A stretch of 64,000 bases of DNA from the NCBI GenBank assembly GCA_905183005.1, contig CAJJDO010000082.1, positions 186,001 through 250,000 on the forward strand. The letters are read 5' to 3'. Positions 48,006 through 62,462 of this stretch are shown piece after piece. A model generated the notes under the pieces. That model saw nothing but the letters and a program-made list of their open reading frames with translations. It was not told the origin of the DNA and made no database searches. A program made the position numbers and the translations under genes. The DNA is from Paramecium pentaurelia (lineage: Eukaryota > Ciliophora > Oligohymenophorea > Peniculida > Parameciidae). How positions within the stretch are numbered: position 1 is the stretch's first letter; the number at the start of each line of letters is the position of its first letter.

Positions 48006-50440
48006 TTGGAGTAGGTGCTATAGGTTATTTTCCTCTCTCTAATTCTACAACTCTCTTTTTAAATCCTACTCCATTTTAAGCTAAAAATCTCTTTTCATCT
48101 TCTAATTCCTTTTATCTTAAATCGTTGAAAGGATCTACATCATTTTATTTAATTTTTTCACTTTTAACAGTTTATGGAGTTTATTCTGCAGAGTGCAAGT
48201 ATTATTAATTCTATACAAATTCATTATCTATAATTAATTAAGATTATTTGAGGATTTCTTCTTATTCTTATTTTTCAGCATCCCATTATTATTTAATAAC
48301 CTAAACTATTTTTTCAGGATTACCAAACATATTTAATAATGTAATTACACCCTTATCTTTAATACTAATATTTTATCTAATTATAAACAATAATAATTTT
48401 ACAATTCAATATAAAAATGACATAATAATGGTTTTATTTATTCATTTAATTCATCTTGTTGCATATTTATTATAAACTTAATTAATTCAATTATTTAAGC
48501 TCTTTTTTAAGCTTCAAGTATTTCATGATCATTATTTTATTATTGTAATGCAGTTAGTACAGATAAATCATTTGTTTTTACCTATTATCTTTTACTCTTT
48601 AAACTACCATAATGTAATGCTAAACCAATTTTACATAGTTTAAAAGCATATTCTCTTAACAAAGGAGATTCAGCAAAACGAGCCAAAAGTACTTAAATTG
48701 GATTTAATGATAAATGAGACATTGTCACACTATTTAAATATATTTTAGCAAGCAAATCCAATAATAATATAGCTAATCTTATTTTCATCTTTGGATGTTT
48801 ACTAATAAATTTAAATAACATCATATCAGTTAAATTAACTAAAGCATCATTCAACATAACCTACTTTATCAAAGGTTCTAATAGAATATCAATAGGAATA
48901 GATGAATATTTTTGTATTAGATACATAAAATTGTTTAACATAAATTCTCTTATATCAAGTTCATTATAATTTTCAATTAAAGTAAATGTTAATTTTTTAT
49001 AGAGAACAGCTGCATATGGATTTCTATCTGTAGCTAATTTATCAAGTAAACGGAATAACATATTTAATGAGAAATATTTCAAATTATTTGAGGAATCTCT
49101 AGTACCCTTTTTCATAAGGAATAAGAATTAATTGGGATAGTTTTAATCTTCTTCAAATTATATTGGATATAATAACCAATTTAATGTTAAATATTTAAGA
49201 CCTTGCATTTTTATAGGTAATTGATCAGAATCTGACATTTTTAATGCTGCTTATGCCCAATATTATATAATTCCTTATTAAATTAATTCTTCTTTTAGAA
49301 TTTTTTATTAATGAAGAAATTCAATCAAAGAATTTAACATATCAATACATTTATCAGATAATTATTTCTTAAATTAGACAGTAAAGAAATCAACAATATT
49401 AAATCTTGCTACTTAACTATATAATTCACAAATTTAACTTAATAAATTTGGATGTCTTTACATGCATAGAAATGTTGCTGCTAATCCTCCATTTTCTTTA
49501 CAAAACCATTCATATCCTAATTAATGCATTTCCATTTCAGAAAGTTCAAAATAAGTTCTGCCCATAATCCTTAGAGTCCAAAGTGTAATTTCTTATTCTT
49601 TTGACAATAATCCTGGTTTAATAGTAGCAAAAAAATAATGAACATTAGAATCTTATTATTCTAGAAAATTGAATACTCTCGAGATATTTGCATATATATC
49701 ACTTAACCAATTAATCAGTGTTTCGAATTCTCCTTTAACTCCTTTCACAAGTAAATGAGCTAAATATTTATTACCATTTGACATTAAAGATGCAGCTTAT
49801 TAAGGTTTTAATGTTAGATGTTTTGATAATCCTGTAATAAAAAATTCAAGTAAAGATTTAGACTCATTTAATGGTTTTTTAGTATCTAATTCATCTAAAA
49901 TTAATTCATTGTTATTTCCCTAAATATCATATTTAGTTTATGGTAATTTTGATGCTGGTCTACTTGGAGGTTTTTTTGAAGTTTCAAAAGATGAATCATC
50001 TGATGATCTAACTGATCCTCTTGTTTATTATTTTCTATTGATTTGATTATCTAATTCCATCATATCTTTTAGGAGTTCATTCATCATTTCTGTATCACCA
50101 TTAACAATTAAATTTTTAATATCATTGTCTAAAGGCAAGTTAATTTTTTGAAATGCATCTTATAAAATATTCCAATTGAATAATTTAACTCCAGGAGTAA
50201 TTTAATTTTTCATTTATTCACTTAAATTTGGGACATGCTTAAAATTTAATATATGATTTATACAATAGATCTTGCTTCTAGCATTTTATTTAAAGTCTCT
50301 CCAAATTTAATGCCATTAACAAATAATTTACTTTAGTTCTCATCTAATTCAACCTTACCAGTATTCTTAACTTATTGAGGCTTAACAATAGTAAGAGACA
50401 ATAACCATTTATATACATCATGATCAAGTGAAACTTTCAT
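45371..50440 (-). CDS. 1,646-aa ARM/HEAT-like, coiled-coil protein
   Basis: Six exons (introns 50238-50263, 48377-48402, 47284-47306, 45711-45735, 45436-45464) sum exactly to 1,647 codons. The intron at 48377 removes what otherwise looks like a gene boundary, so two apparent genes are one. The N-terminal half is helical repeats of ARM/HEAT type (IRLAILLLDLLAKIYL, LREYAFKLCKIGLALHY). Then come a TAA-coded Gln tract (47944-48002), a highly charged coiled coil and EF-hand-like helices (FQQALLRIAIKGQKYF, FERFLAQLSMKI). The C-terminus ends TTGPDGKKESWKVNQ. The layout suggests a ciliary scaffold; function inferred, not known. Confidence 0.82.
47944..48002 (+). repeat. (TTA)n microsatellite inside a coding exon
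   Basis: About nineteen uninterrupted TTA units. On the minus strand they are TAA codons, read as glutamine, inside the ARM-repeat gene. Replication slippage here changes polyQ length without breaking the frame. Confidence 0.9.
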
Positions 50441-50512
50441 TATTATATTATATATTAATATGATTGAATAATTTCTTATTAAGTTTGTAAAAATATAAAA
50501 TCTCATAGACAT

Positions 50513-53500
50513 TCATTTAATATCACATAAACTCAAATATTCTGCACATCTTGATTAAGAAGGAATCCATTTACAATTTTCATTCTTAATACTCAAACAA
50601 GCACCTTTATTTAATCCTTTTGTTTCCTTACCACATTTACAAGTAATTGTTTCATTATTTTTAATTAATTAACATGACTTTGTTTAATCTAAATATCGAA
50701 CATTATCCTGATTAACAAGTCCACAAGCATTTTAATTTATTAATTAATATGTATTATAATTGATAACTATTCCTGTTATTTATTCTATACTTTAACATTC
50801 TCCTTTGATCCATCTACAATGTTAACCATATTTGGATATTGATAGACATGATAAATAACTAAGAGTATTATCACAATCATAATTATTGGGACTTTCAAAT
50901 TTTGTACATGATCCCAATAAAATCTATATTTTTTAAGAATTATTTATGTAAATTTCTTTTTGAGTAGTTTTCCATATACAAGAACTAGTTTATTGAGAGA
51001 TACATGCTATTTTATTAATGTTATCTAAACAATTATTGGCTTCATAATTTTCTTTATATGATATACAATTTAAATTTTGATATTGACAAAATTATCCTTT
51101 TCTAAAAATACTTAAACAAGCATTTTTAGATCCTAAATTTCCAACATTTAAACAAGTATCAGTTGAAATTGCTTAAAATAATTAACAGGCACCATTTAAC
51201 CATAAACATGGTAATTCATTTTATTATTGACATTAATGTTATGATTCAAGTTCAAAACATGATTTTGGTTAGATAACTTTACATGTAAATGTATATACAT
51301 CAAAAACACATGCATTTCCATCTGAAACTTAAGCATTATAACAAACTTAACTAGATACAACAATTTTTTGATCTTAAAGTTATTAACAAGTTTATCCATT
51401 TAAATTATAATCAGTACACAATGAATTTATGGGATCCCAAGTGCATTAATAAATGAAATTCAAACATACTTCTTTATTTAATGAATTTGCACATGCTGTA
51501 ATTCCAGATGTAGGACCATAACAATATTTACCAAATTTACATTATAATGAAGGTCTTGTATATGTTATACAAGCTTTATAATTTAATCCTCGATCACATT
51601 CAAATACATCTGTTAAAGATACTTCTTTACAAGATTTAGCTAAGAAATCAAATTTACAAGCAGTATCAATAGTTTATTCACATGCTCTATTTGTATTAAC
51701 ATTACTATATGATGCACATGTATTAGTAAGTGAGATTACTTCATTACATGTAGAAGTTTAGATATTATATTGACATACTTTTGATGGATTTGTAATAGAA
51801 GTACAACCTTATTAATTAACAACATCCTCACAATCAATAGTATTAAGATCTTCAAAACTGATACCTTAACATAATTCATTAACAATCCAACAAGGCTCAG
51901 TTTTAACATCTTTACAAGTAGATGGAGTATTATTATTACAAAATATATTTCCTCCATAACAAAAACGTCTAGAATCATTAAATTAGCATTAACTAGAAAA
52001 TTGTTGGCACATTAATTTACTCATTCCTATATTGAAACAATCTCCTGGATTATTTATATTAGTAGGTGATACTGAAACACAATTACGTGAGGATGAATTA
52101 TAGACACATGACTCACTTGAATATTAACAAAATTCAAATCTATTTACATTAGAAAGTAAAGCACATGCTTTACTATCTTTAGGTGGGATAATGTAATCAT
52201 AAGATTCACATTTAAATGTAGCAATATTGAATTAACAAAATTGAGTTGGATTAGTAATTGAAACACATGCCAATCTATTTACTGGAGAATTACATTAAAT
52301 ATTGGCTAAATCATTCACTGTTAATTCAATACAACCTTTTTCATCATCCCAAATTAATTTTATTTAAAACAAAAGATTATTATATCTTAAACAAGCCAAT
52401 TTATTAAATGAAAATCCAAGATTCCATGGGATAATATTTACATCTCCAATAGCACATCTTTATGTAATTTAATTATAATAGCAAACTTCATTTATTGCTC
52501 TTGTGCAAGTAATAGGATTAGTTTCAATACTAGGTACCAAACATGCACCAGTGAATAGATTACTTGGAATATCTGTACATTCTCCTTAATCTCCAGGAGT
52601 AAATTAACAATACTATTATAAATATATGTATATATACATTTCCTGAAGTTTTAATAAATAAGCATTTTGTTTGATTGACAAACCACTTTTTAGGAATACT
52701 TGTATCTGTACAAGGAAGTGAATTATCATAAGTGGAAGTACATTTAAAAGTAAGTGCATCAAAAATGCAGAAAGATGAAGATGTATAAGATAAACAACCA
52801 GATTTACTTAATCCAAGAGATGAACATTTTTCTATTTTCAGAATTACAACAATACAGGAATAAGTTAATGTATTGTATTTGCATGGTGTAGGAAATTAAG
52901 CACAAACTTATGGACCAACAATTGCATTAGTCAAATTAGAACATGTATCAGTTTATTAAATTGGAATACATTATCCTCCTTAAAATTTACAAAACGCATT
53001 GATAGATATACAAGCTTTCCAATTGTATGCTTAACTACATTATGTTTGTTGTTTAACAAAATCTAAAGTCATAGCTTTGCAAGAGTTATTATCATATTAA
53101 CCTAATAAATATTTATACTAATATAATTACAATATTCCATTGTCTTTTCTAAACAACCTTTTTGACTAAGAGAAATTGATCTACATAAAGCAAAATATTT
53201 AGATGGACTAGGTTTATCAATATTAACACATTAAAGTCTAACTGGATCATAAATAAAATAGGCTCCAGAAATATTATTATTATAATAATTGCAAATATTA
53301 GGAGATATTTACATTTTTTCTGGTAAAGGTAAGCTTGCAAGTCCTACAGTCAGCTTATCCAATACAAAAAAGGATGAACAAACATTTAAATAGAATTTGC
53401 AATAAGCATTTGGCATAGATAAACATGCTACTTAATTTAATGTATTTAAGCAGCATGATCCAGTGTTTTATAAATCTGAACATTATTAATCTTCAGTATT

Positions 53501-56500
53501 TGTAGGAATACATTAAGAAAATTCTGAATCAAATTTACAACTATCTTTTGTACTTATTAGGCAAGCCAATTTATTGATACCTTTATGTAGACTACAGTAT
53601 AAATCCTTAGTACCAACAGTAGTACATTTATTAGAATTAGAATCTAAATAACAAGTTCCCAATGTTAATTATGCACATACATAAGGATTTACTTATTAAT
53701 AATTTAACCAAGCATTTGGAAGATAATTAATACAACCTAATTCTAAATTAATAGTAATAGCTGCACATTTTTTATCATTATTTGACCAACCACAACTAAG
53801 TTTCTATGAGTTATTAATATTAAGACAACCATATCTATTCATTACATTGCAACCTTCAGATGCTAGATTTGCTGTTACACAATTTGTATTCCATTTACAT
53901 GCTTCTTTAAATGATACTAAACAATGTTATATTTAGCCTTCATAACCATTTATTTAACTACAACTTGCCATAATCTAAGTAACATATTCACATTATAAAG
54001 TAATTGAACTAATCCAACAAGATTTAGAAGGTATCAAACAAGCTTTTCTACTCAAAATAGAACAGTCAGTAACACTTTATATTTCATTCTCAGTTTTTAT
54101 TTCACATAAATTTTTATTTTCATCCCAAATTGCTAAAATCTATAATGTTAGCTATTAACAACTTTATCTATTTAATCTATATAAATTAATATGACATTTT
54201 TTGGATTTATCATCCCAATAACAACTTTTAAGATCAAGTTCACAATCTGTTTTATTTAGACTATCACAATTGGAATTTAAATGAGTAACTTGATTACATT
54301 TATTAGTACTATAATCATAAACAGTAGGAAAACCATTACATTAATTACAAGCAATAACAGAGACAGTAATACCTTATAATAAAGAACATTCTTCAAAAAA
54401 AGCATTTTAACATGAATTAAGTTAATATTTGCAAGGAGCTGCTTTTATATTACCACATGCATATTCTGATTTGTTTGTAATTAGTAAATTAACTTCATTA
54501 CATATGTAATAATAGTTTTATTTATCAGTGTTCAATGTTGGAATTGTCAATGGAGTACAAGAACCTGAAGAAAAATCACATGGAGGATCTAACAATAAAC
54601 ATAATAATTTGCTAACTCCAGGACTTGTACAAGTAATAGTTTCATAAGATGTTGGAACAACACATGCAGTATTAAAATAACAAATATCACTGGCTTATGC
54701 ACATTCACTTCCATCAGTTGGACTAGTTATCCCCAAACATTATTTAGTTATAATATTTGTATCATTTTCACAAAAATCTTAATTTACGGGATCTTATTCA
54801 CAACTTTATGTTAAATCAGTTTCATTTATAACTTTCTTACAATAGGCATTCTATGTTTTACTGGTTGTACAATCACTTCCATTAATTTAAGTACAATCTG
54901 TAACTTTAAATAGATTAGAAGTATAAGCATTACATCCACCTTAATTTATATTGAAGTAGCAACCTTCTCCAATTTCTAAACATAGAGCCATAGAATATAT
55001 ATTTGAACAAGTAATTTTTTAGGCAGTAAGAGAACATGAAGGTCCGTATTGTCCATTAGAGGGTGAATATGATCCAGAAACTATTTTCTATAATGTACAT
55101 CCATATGTAGTTTCATCCCAGGAACAATATTTCTCAAAATAGCATTATTAAGCATTATTTTAGATAGGTTATTTAGTACAAATTCTTAATGTATCATTTG
55201 TAGATTTATCAGATAATGATTTACTTATAGATGAACAAGAGATTTTATTATAATGTATACCTTCTACTATTAATGTAGAACAATTATCACTAGTTTAAAT
55301 TTTAGTTTGTTTACAACTTAATGAGGATTCTTCAAAATAACATTATGATGGAATATTCATGCATATTTCTATATTAATTTAAAGTAATGATTAACATACT
55401 AATTATTCTTATTTGAAATCTTAACATTTTTTTTCAGGAATTTGAGTTGGATCAAATATACATTTATATCCTCTAGTGTTTAATAAACAAGCTTATTTAT
55501 TCATTGCATATTATGTGCATTTATTAATAAATGTAGTTAATTTCTAACATTAAGTTGTTATAATACTATTAGTGATAGTGGATGAAAAATAATAAGCATC
55601 TCCTACTAAGTTTGTACATGCTTATGCATTATAATATGTTTCACTTTTAACAAATTTCAGTTATTCTACTTATGAACATTTCATATCAGTTATTGACCAT
55701 TCACAATTATCATTTAATAGTGATAAACATAACTATTTATTAACATTCTAAGTGCATTTTAATGTATTGATAGCATCAACATCTCCTTCTTCATAACAAT
55801 TTAAATTTATTGGATCCCATCTGCAATTTGCAGTAGTAATTGAATAACATCCAATTGAATTAATACCAGGTAAATCACAACTTTATTATTAAGCTTTAGT
55901 TATAGATTAGCATTTTTTTAAAATTGAATTATATTCACATATTTATCCACCTTTAGTGATATTTTAACAAGCTTTTTCATTCACTAATCCTTCATAGACT
56001 TAACCTAAATTAAAATCTGAACAATTAATATCCTAAGGACTAGTGATGCATTTATCAGTAGATTTAAGGAAGGCACATGGAGCATAAGGATTAGCAATAC
56101 AAGCTTTTTCATTTTGATTTTCATTGCATGTATATAATGATAAATAATCATCAATAGTGACACATTATAAATTAATTTTATCCCATTTACAATAAAGATT
56201 AGATGAATAACCTAAACAAACATTAGAGTTGATTCCTTCTGTTTCACAAGTTGTCAATTCAATTGGATAATCAACACAAAAATTATCTGAATTATATTTA
56301 AAGTATTTCATTAGATATGGTTTGGTTTTATCTCCTTCAATTCCTTAACATCCATATCTATTCATTCCATAACGTCTATCTAAAAATACAAATGTAGGAT
56401 AGTCACTAAAATTAAATTATGTACAAACAAGTCCATCCCAATAACATTATTAAGTAGGAGACCAATCAATCATCCAACATGAATTTTTATTCATTGATGA

Positions 56501-59072
56501 ACATTTATATTATTTGAAATTATAGTAGTCTTTTATAGCTTAAATAGAACTTATATCAACAATTTAATCTGTTAATTCTACACACTTATTAAATTCATTA
56601 AAATAACAATAAGTGCCTGTTGTAAATCTACTACAAACATGAGCATTTATTCCTACTAACTCTGTACAACATTTAGTAATACAAGGTGTTTACAAAAACT
56701 TTATGCAATTTCCTTTGCCATCAAATTAACAATAACCTCTTAAAGGATCTTCTATCTTTGTTGTCACTATTGGATCTTTATTAGGCTAAATAATAATTAT
56801 AATTAAAATTACAAAATTCATTAGAATACTTGCACAAACATTGGCATTTACAGAAATCCTAATACCAGGAATAGTTTTTTATTTCTCTCCTGTATTATAA
56901 TCTAAGCATTTCTCATTAAATTAAACATACTAATAATCACATCCACTTGTTCTATAATTCCAAGTACATTATTCACCTAAAGTTTCTATAGAAATACAAA
57001 TATTCTATGTTGGAGAACTTGCTAAACATTTTGCAGTTGTTAATAATAATTTTGATGCAGCTAAAACACTTTCATCTGATGATTTCTTATCAGGAGCTAA
57101 TATACAGACATTATTAATTTTATCAAAATAACACCCTTCAACATTTCTTGTAATTTAAGAACAAGCAAAAGAATTCAAACCTAATGTATTACAATAATCT
57201 CCAGTCTCACTCGAATTAATACTATTAACGCATCCATAACCATCAATACTATATTTACACACCTCTTTATTAAAAGTAACAAGGCCACAAGTTCCAGGAT
57301 TTACATATTTAAGTTCAATACATGAAATTTAAGCTATTTATTCTTTACTTCTAATACTAGTACATTATCCTCTAAACCATCTACATCTTTCTCCAATTTT
57401 TGTAATCATTGTGCATCCATATTTGTTTAATCCTAATTATAAACATTCCATATCTGCTAAATTATTCTAGTTTATAACATCACATTGTTAAGTATTACTA
57501 TTAAAATAACATCCTACAGCCTTATTATTTATAAATTCAGAAATCTAAGAGCATGCTTGCGGATTTGAATATTTTAAATCATTGCATTTTGTTATTTAAT
57601 CTATTATATTAACTACTTCACATTTGCTAAATTCTTCCTTCCAAATACATGTCATAGCTTAAGAAATTTAAACACAAGCTGATAAATTAAGATAAGGAGT
57701 TGTACAGATCTCTTATCCATTACTTCTCTCACAAAGTTTAGTTGTTTAGTTATATTTACATCCTATATTCTATTTTGATATTGCTTAACACACATTTCCA
57801 TTTACTTAATAAAATTTTCCATTCTCTTCTGGCAATGGACAATCTAAATCTTAATTCAAAGGAATTCTTAAACATTTTTATCCATTCCATTAACAATATT
57901 AAAATGGAGTAGTAACATTAATACAAGCATCTTCATTTATAGAATCAGAACAACTTATTTTATTTAATTGATCATCTCTTAATTCCTAACATCCTTCTTC
58001 TCTAATATAAATACCTAAATAATTAATTATTAGTATAATTACATTTTTAATTCTTTATACTTAAACAACCAATTTAATTAATTCCTTTTGTTGAGCAAGT
58101 CTATTTTAAATTGGATATTGGAGATTAACATTAATGATTTTTTTCATCATAAAAACAATATATAGGCATAGCTCTGCATACACTAGAATTTACATTTTTT
58201 AACTTTTCACAATTATCTTCACTTTAAATCAAATAATTTTAACAACCCTTATTATTCCAAACACAAAGTAATGATGGATTTGAAATACTAAAACATGCTT
58301 CTTTATTTATATAACTTAAACAACTTATTTCATCTTCTACTTAGAAATTTCTACATATGTTATTTATAAAAATGCCTAATATATTTTTTTTTTTCATTAC
58401 ATCTTTATCCTTTTGTTTGTATACCAATACAAGCATCTTTATTTAGTCCTAAGGTATTACATGTAAGCTATTGAAGTTGTTAATCTGATACTGACTAACA
58501 AAAATATCCGCTTTAGAAACCGTTATTATAACCTATCGCTTATTCTCCATATTTACATTATAGATCTTGAATCTAAGCACATAGACGTGGTGTAACCGGA
58601 GCATTAAAGATAGTTTCGCAATTCTCTCCCTTTTTTATTTCACTCTAGTATGAAACACAGGTGTTATTTGACCAAATACAATTTTTTCTATATAAATTAA
58701 CACAAGCAAATATTGAAAAGTTTGATTCACAATCTAAATTCCTCAAATGAGATTAATTTGCATTAATACACCTTGTTCTAAAAAAACCTAATTTAAGCAT
58801 CAAACATACATTTCACTTCCTAACCATCTATATTTCTTTATTATTACAAACAAGCTTATTAATTCAAATTAGGAATACATCCTAAATCTGTACTCTTTAT
58901 TTCCACACAAGCATTTTCAAAATAATTGAATTAACCTATATTTGATATCAGAATTACATGAAATCCCTTTTGTCTTTTGGACACAAGCTACTTGATCCAA
59001 AGGGTAATAATTGCAAAACATTCCGAATACATTAGTAATAATGATGCCATATATCAAAAACTAATATTTCAT
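50513..59072 (-). CDS. giant cysteine-rich secreted repeat protein, surface-antigen-like
   Basis: About 8.6 kb, roughly 2,800 residues. The signal peptide is MKYQFLIYGIIITNVFG. Introns near the 5' end (22, 22 and 25 nt, for example just after KGIS) were placed; others probably exist. The whole protein is built from degenerate cysteine units in the style ACL..I....C.W....C, for example NKGACLSIKNENCKW, ACVNLYRKNCIWS, INSIGCYSITTANCRW. Spacing of cysteines, Ala-Cys and Cys-X-Trp resembles Paramecium surface-antigen-type proteins. The C-terminus (AEYLSLCDIK) lacks a hydrophobic GPI signal, so it may be secreted or bound otherwise. Confidence 0.78.
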
Positions 59073-59536
59073 ATGATTAATAATTTTAATTTGATGTTCA
59101 TTAATGTGTTATATAGATAATTTCCAGTGAATAAGTAAGGAATTAAAGTTAAATGGTAAGACATTAAATATTTTGCTGAAATTAGCAATTTGAATTCAAT
59201 TTTTTGAATGGAAATTATAAACTCTTAAGGAAAGACAAATGGAATTATCAAGAACATTCTTACTTAGTAATTTATTATATATTTAAATTTAAAATATTTA
59301 TTAATAATAAATTTAAACTTTGCTTCATCTTAAAAAATCATATTACAAAGTACTTAGTTGTTTCAAATACAGAATCAATATGAATATTTAATCGATTTTT
59401 TAAGATTAAATATAATATTTAAATATTTGATTATTCAATACATTTTAAACATAATTAAATTATTGAATAAATTAAACTGATAAATTAAAATAATAACTAA
59501 TACACAAAAATGAAAACTCAAATTATATACACAAAA
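59073..59536. other. intergenic region upstream of the Cys-rich gene
   Basis: An AT-rich region holding the promoter side of the giant cysteine-rich gene and the 3' flank of the MFS gene. No other pattern recognised. Confidence 0.55.
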
Positions 59537-60884
59537 TCAATGAATGAGAATTTACATCTCTATTGCTTCTTATTCTTAATCAATATGACTGGTTTTTTAA
59601 TATATGAATCCTATTACAAATAATGCTCCACTCATTATTACACTAGTTTTATCAAAACCAACTTAATCAATAAATATTCCTCCAATAATAGGTCCAATTA
59701 AATCTCCTAATGACCAACCTGCAATAAAAAGAGTTGAACCTATCTCAGCTGCTTAATCCTTATGTTTATTCTTCTCCATAATTTATACAATCAATGGCAT
59801 CATAATAGCAGGTCTAAAAATTTAAATAATTAATTACGCTGATCCAATTCCTATTCCTCTGATAATATCAGCAAAACATATTATATAAATAGATTATGGT
59901 AATCCTATCTAAGATGGACCATACAATAAAAGACTAATTGCCCCAATGTAAAGACAATAGGTGTATAATTAATTAAGAGTGTAATGTTTTTATTCAGCAA
60001 CATAATATGCACCAAAAAAACTTACAATAGTATATATCATAAAAAGGAACTAAGAATTTGCATCGTCTAAATTGTAAACTTCCAATAATTACACAGACTA
60101 AAATTAATTAATGTATATTACCAAATAAGTACGTAATGCCTATGCTGCAACTCCTAAAAAGAAATATGAAGTAAAGGTGACATTTAATTCATGAATCTAA
60201 AATACTTCATAATAGTTTATTTATGATTCTTCTTGTTCATGATTGATATTGAATATCCTTTCATCCAAAAACAATATTACACTAATAGTAATTAAAAAGT
60301 ATAAAAATGCCACCAAATACAAGGAATATTAAAAAGTATTAAAGTTATAGATATCTGCTAAAATGTACAATACACCACTTATTAAAGGACCACAAACTAA
60401 ACCAAAATTACAAGCCATTTCTAATTTGGCAATTTTCTCTGAAACTTGTTCTGAAAATAAATGTCCAGTTATCGAATATGAAGGAACCTAAATCATGGTG
60501 TTCGACTAAATATTTAATAAATAGTTATACAATTCCTTAAATGAATCTTAAAAATGAGGAGAGGATAAAAAAAAGAGTTCCATTCAAAAAATATGATATC
60601 CCTAAAATAATGGATATTATCAATTATCCCATCAAACCTTGTAATATCATTTTTTTAGAGCTATGTATTTTACCCAACTTCCAAGAGGCTAATATACATC
60701 CAAGTGGGTAAAAACACATAATGATTCCTATACCTGCTTCAGTGAATCCCTTTTCTTTTATTAAAGGTGGAAAAAGTGGAATCATCATCATGTAGCTTGC
60801 ATTAGCCATCAATATCAATATCACTATGATGATGAATGATCTATCTCTATTTTGTTAGAGAGAACTTATTTATACGTCAATCAT
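59537..60884 (-). CDS. major facilitator superfamily transporter
   Basis: Two exons (25-nt intron near 60,510) give 440 residues with about 12 hydrophobic helices. The first pair reads IIIVILILMANASYMMMIPLFPP then the MFS turn GIIMCFYPLGCILASWKLGK. TM4-5 contain PSYSITGHLFSEQVSEK and GLVCGPLISGVLYIL. The second half has IGSTLFIAGWSLGDLIGPIIG and FIDQVGF. The pattern resembles the drug:H+/vesicular amine branch, but the substrate cannot be told. The N-terminus is cytosolic and short. Intron acceptor TAG. Confidence 0.88.
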
Positions 60885-61468
60885 TTTGCTTTATTTAAAA
60901 AATAATATGTCTTGATTTTTAATAATACGCCTTAAAGTGCGTAAAATTGCACTGATAATTTTTATTATATTAATATAATTAATAAAAAATTCTAAAAACA
61001 ATAGCATAAAATTAATGTTGTTTATTGTTGATTTTAAATATCATTTTTGAATAAAGTAGAGAAATTGTTTGCTTATATTTCACTATTTAAACTATCTAAT
61101 AATTAGAGTAATGTATTTAAAATCGATTAAACCAACAGCTATAAAAATAAAATGAAAAAAACTTAATATTTGGCTAATTTGTTTATTGATATGTATATTC
61201 TTTCAATATAAATTGGCTATATTTAATAAGGTTACTATTTTTAATCAATACTTACTCATTATTGTATTTTAGTGTGTTGTATTATCAATATCTATTATCT
61301 ATAATTTATTTTAATTCATTTGGAGGTGATCAAATTTAATTTTAGATGATTAAGCTAAAAGAATACTACTTATTAAGTTCTAATGAGTATATTATTAATT
61401 AATTGCTATCAAATTATTTTTGATATCTTTTTATCAATAGAATCTATAAATATTGTAATTAAATTAAA
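60885..61468. other. divergent intergenic region
   Basis: Upstream of both the MFS and MYB genes. A small hairpin AGTGC..GCACT lies near 60,935. No coding evidence seen. Confidence 0.5.
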
Positions 61469-62429
61469 ATGTCGAAGTTTTCGTAATTTTTAGAGGACAT
61501 CAGTGAATTCAAAGAAAGGCCAGTTAAATTAAAACAAATCAAAAAGGTTCTAAAGATTAATGAAAAGAGCTTCCCTCCTTGCAAAAATATCTTGAATTAT
61601 TATTTCTAAGAATTTTCAAAGTAGATTATAATACTAAAAGTAGACGTACCAATGAAGAACATCGAACAAAATGGCATAGAAAGGATAAAATTTTATTTGT
61701 ATGGACTGTGTTAAAATACTTTGAATTCATAAATAAGAATGATTTAAATCCTGTAATATCAATTTAATATGATAGTCTGAAGAAGATTGGCATTATCTAT
61801 CAAATGTCTTAGGAGTAACAGAATAGCTATTGAATTTAAAGTGGATTAGTATGCTTAAAACTAATCTCAAAATGGCCCCTTGGAACAATGAGGAAGATGA
61901 AATATTATAAAGCATTATTGCAGATCCAAGCGAAAACAAAAATTGGACATAAATAACAATAGATTTCAATAGAATAAATCCTGCAAAAATAGTTAGACAT
62001 GCTAAATAAATTAGAGAAAGGTGGAATAACTATTTGAATCCTGAGTTGAAAAAGTAAGGTTAAACATTTAATTAGATCTGAATGGTCATAACCAGAATAA
62101 TTACAATTATTGTTATTAGTTTAGGATATAGGAAAGAGATGGTCCCTTATTTCCAAAAAAATATCTGGAAGAACAGAAAATTAGGTTAAAAATCAATACA
62201 ATTCAATGATGAATACCTATAGAAGACAAAATGTAAGAAAATTTTAGATATTTAGCAGTTAGATAATGAAGATGTGGCAATTAAGAAATTATTAGCAAAT
62301 TTATAAGGAAAAGATTATGAGGGTCCATAACCTTTGTCTAGTAAACGTATTAGAAAAGCAGTTAATAACAATAATAATAGTAATAGTAATAATATTAATC
62401 ATAATATCAATAATAATAATAATAATAAC

Positions 62430-62462
<33 letters not shown>

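Noticed and set aside
48301..48430. Separate gene start at the ATG at 48330
   Set aside because: The 26-nt intron at 48377-48402 joins the flanking frames and the total exon length is then divisible by three.
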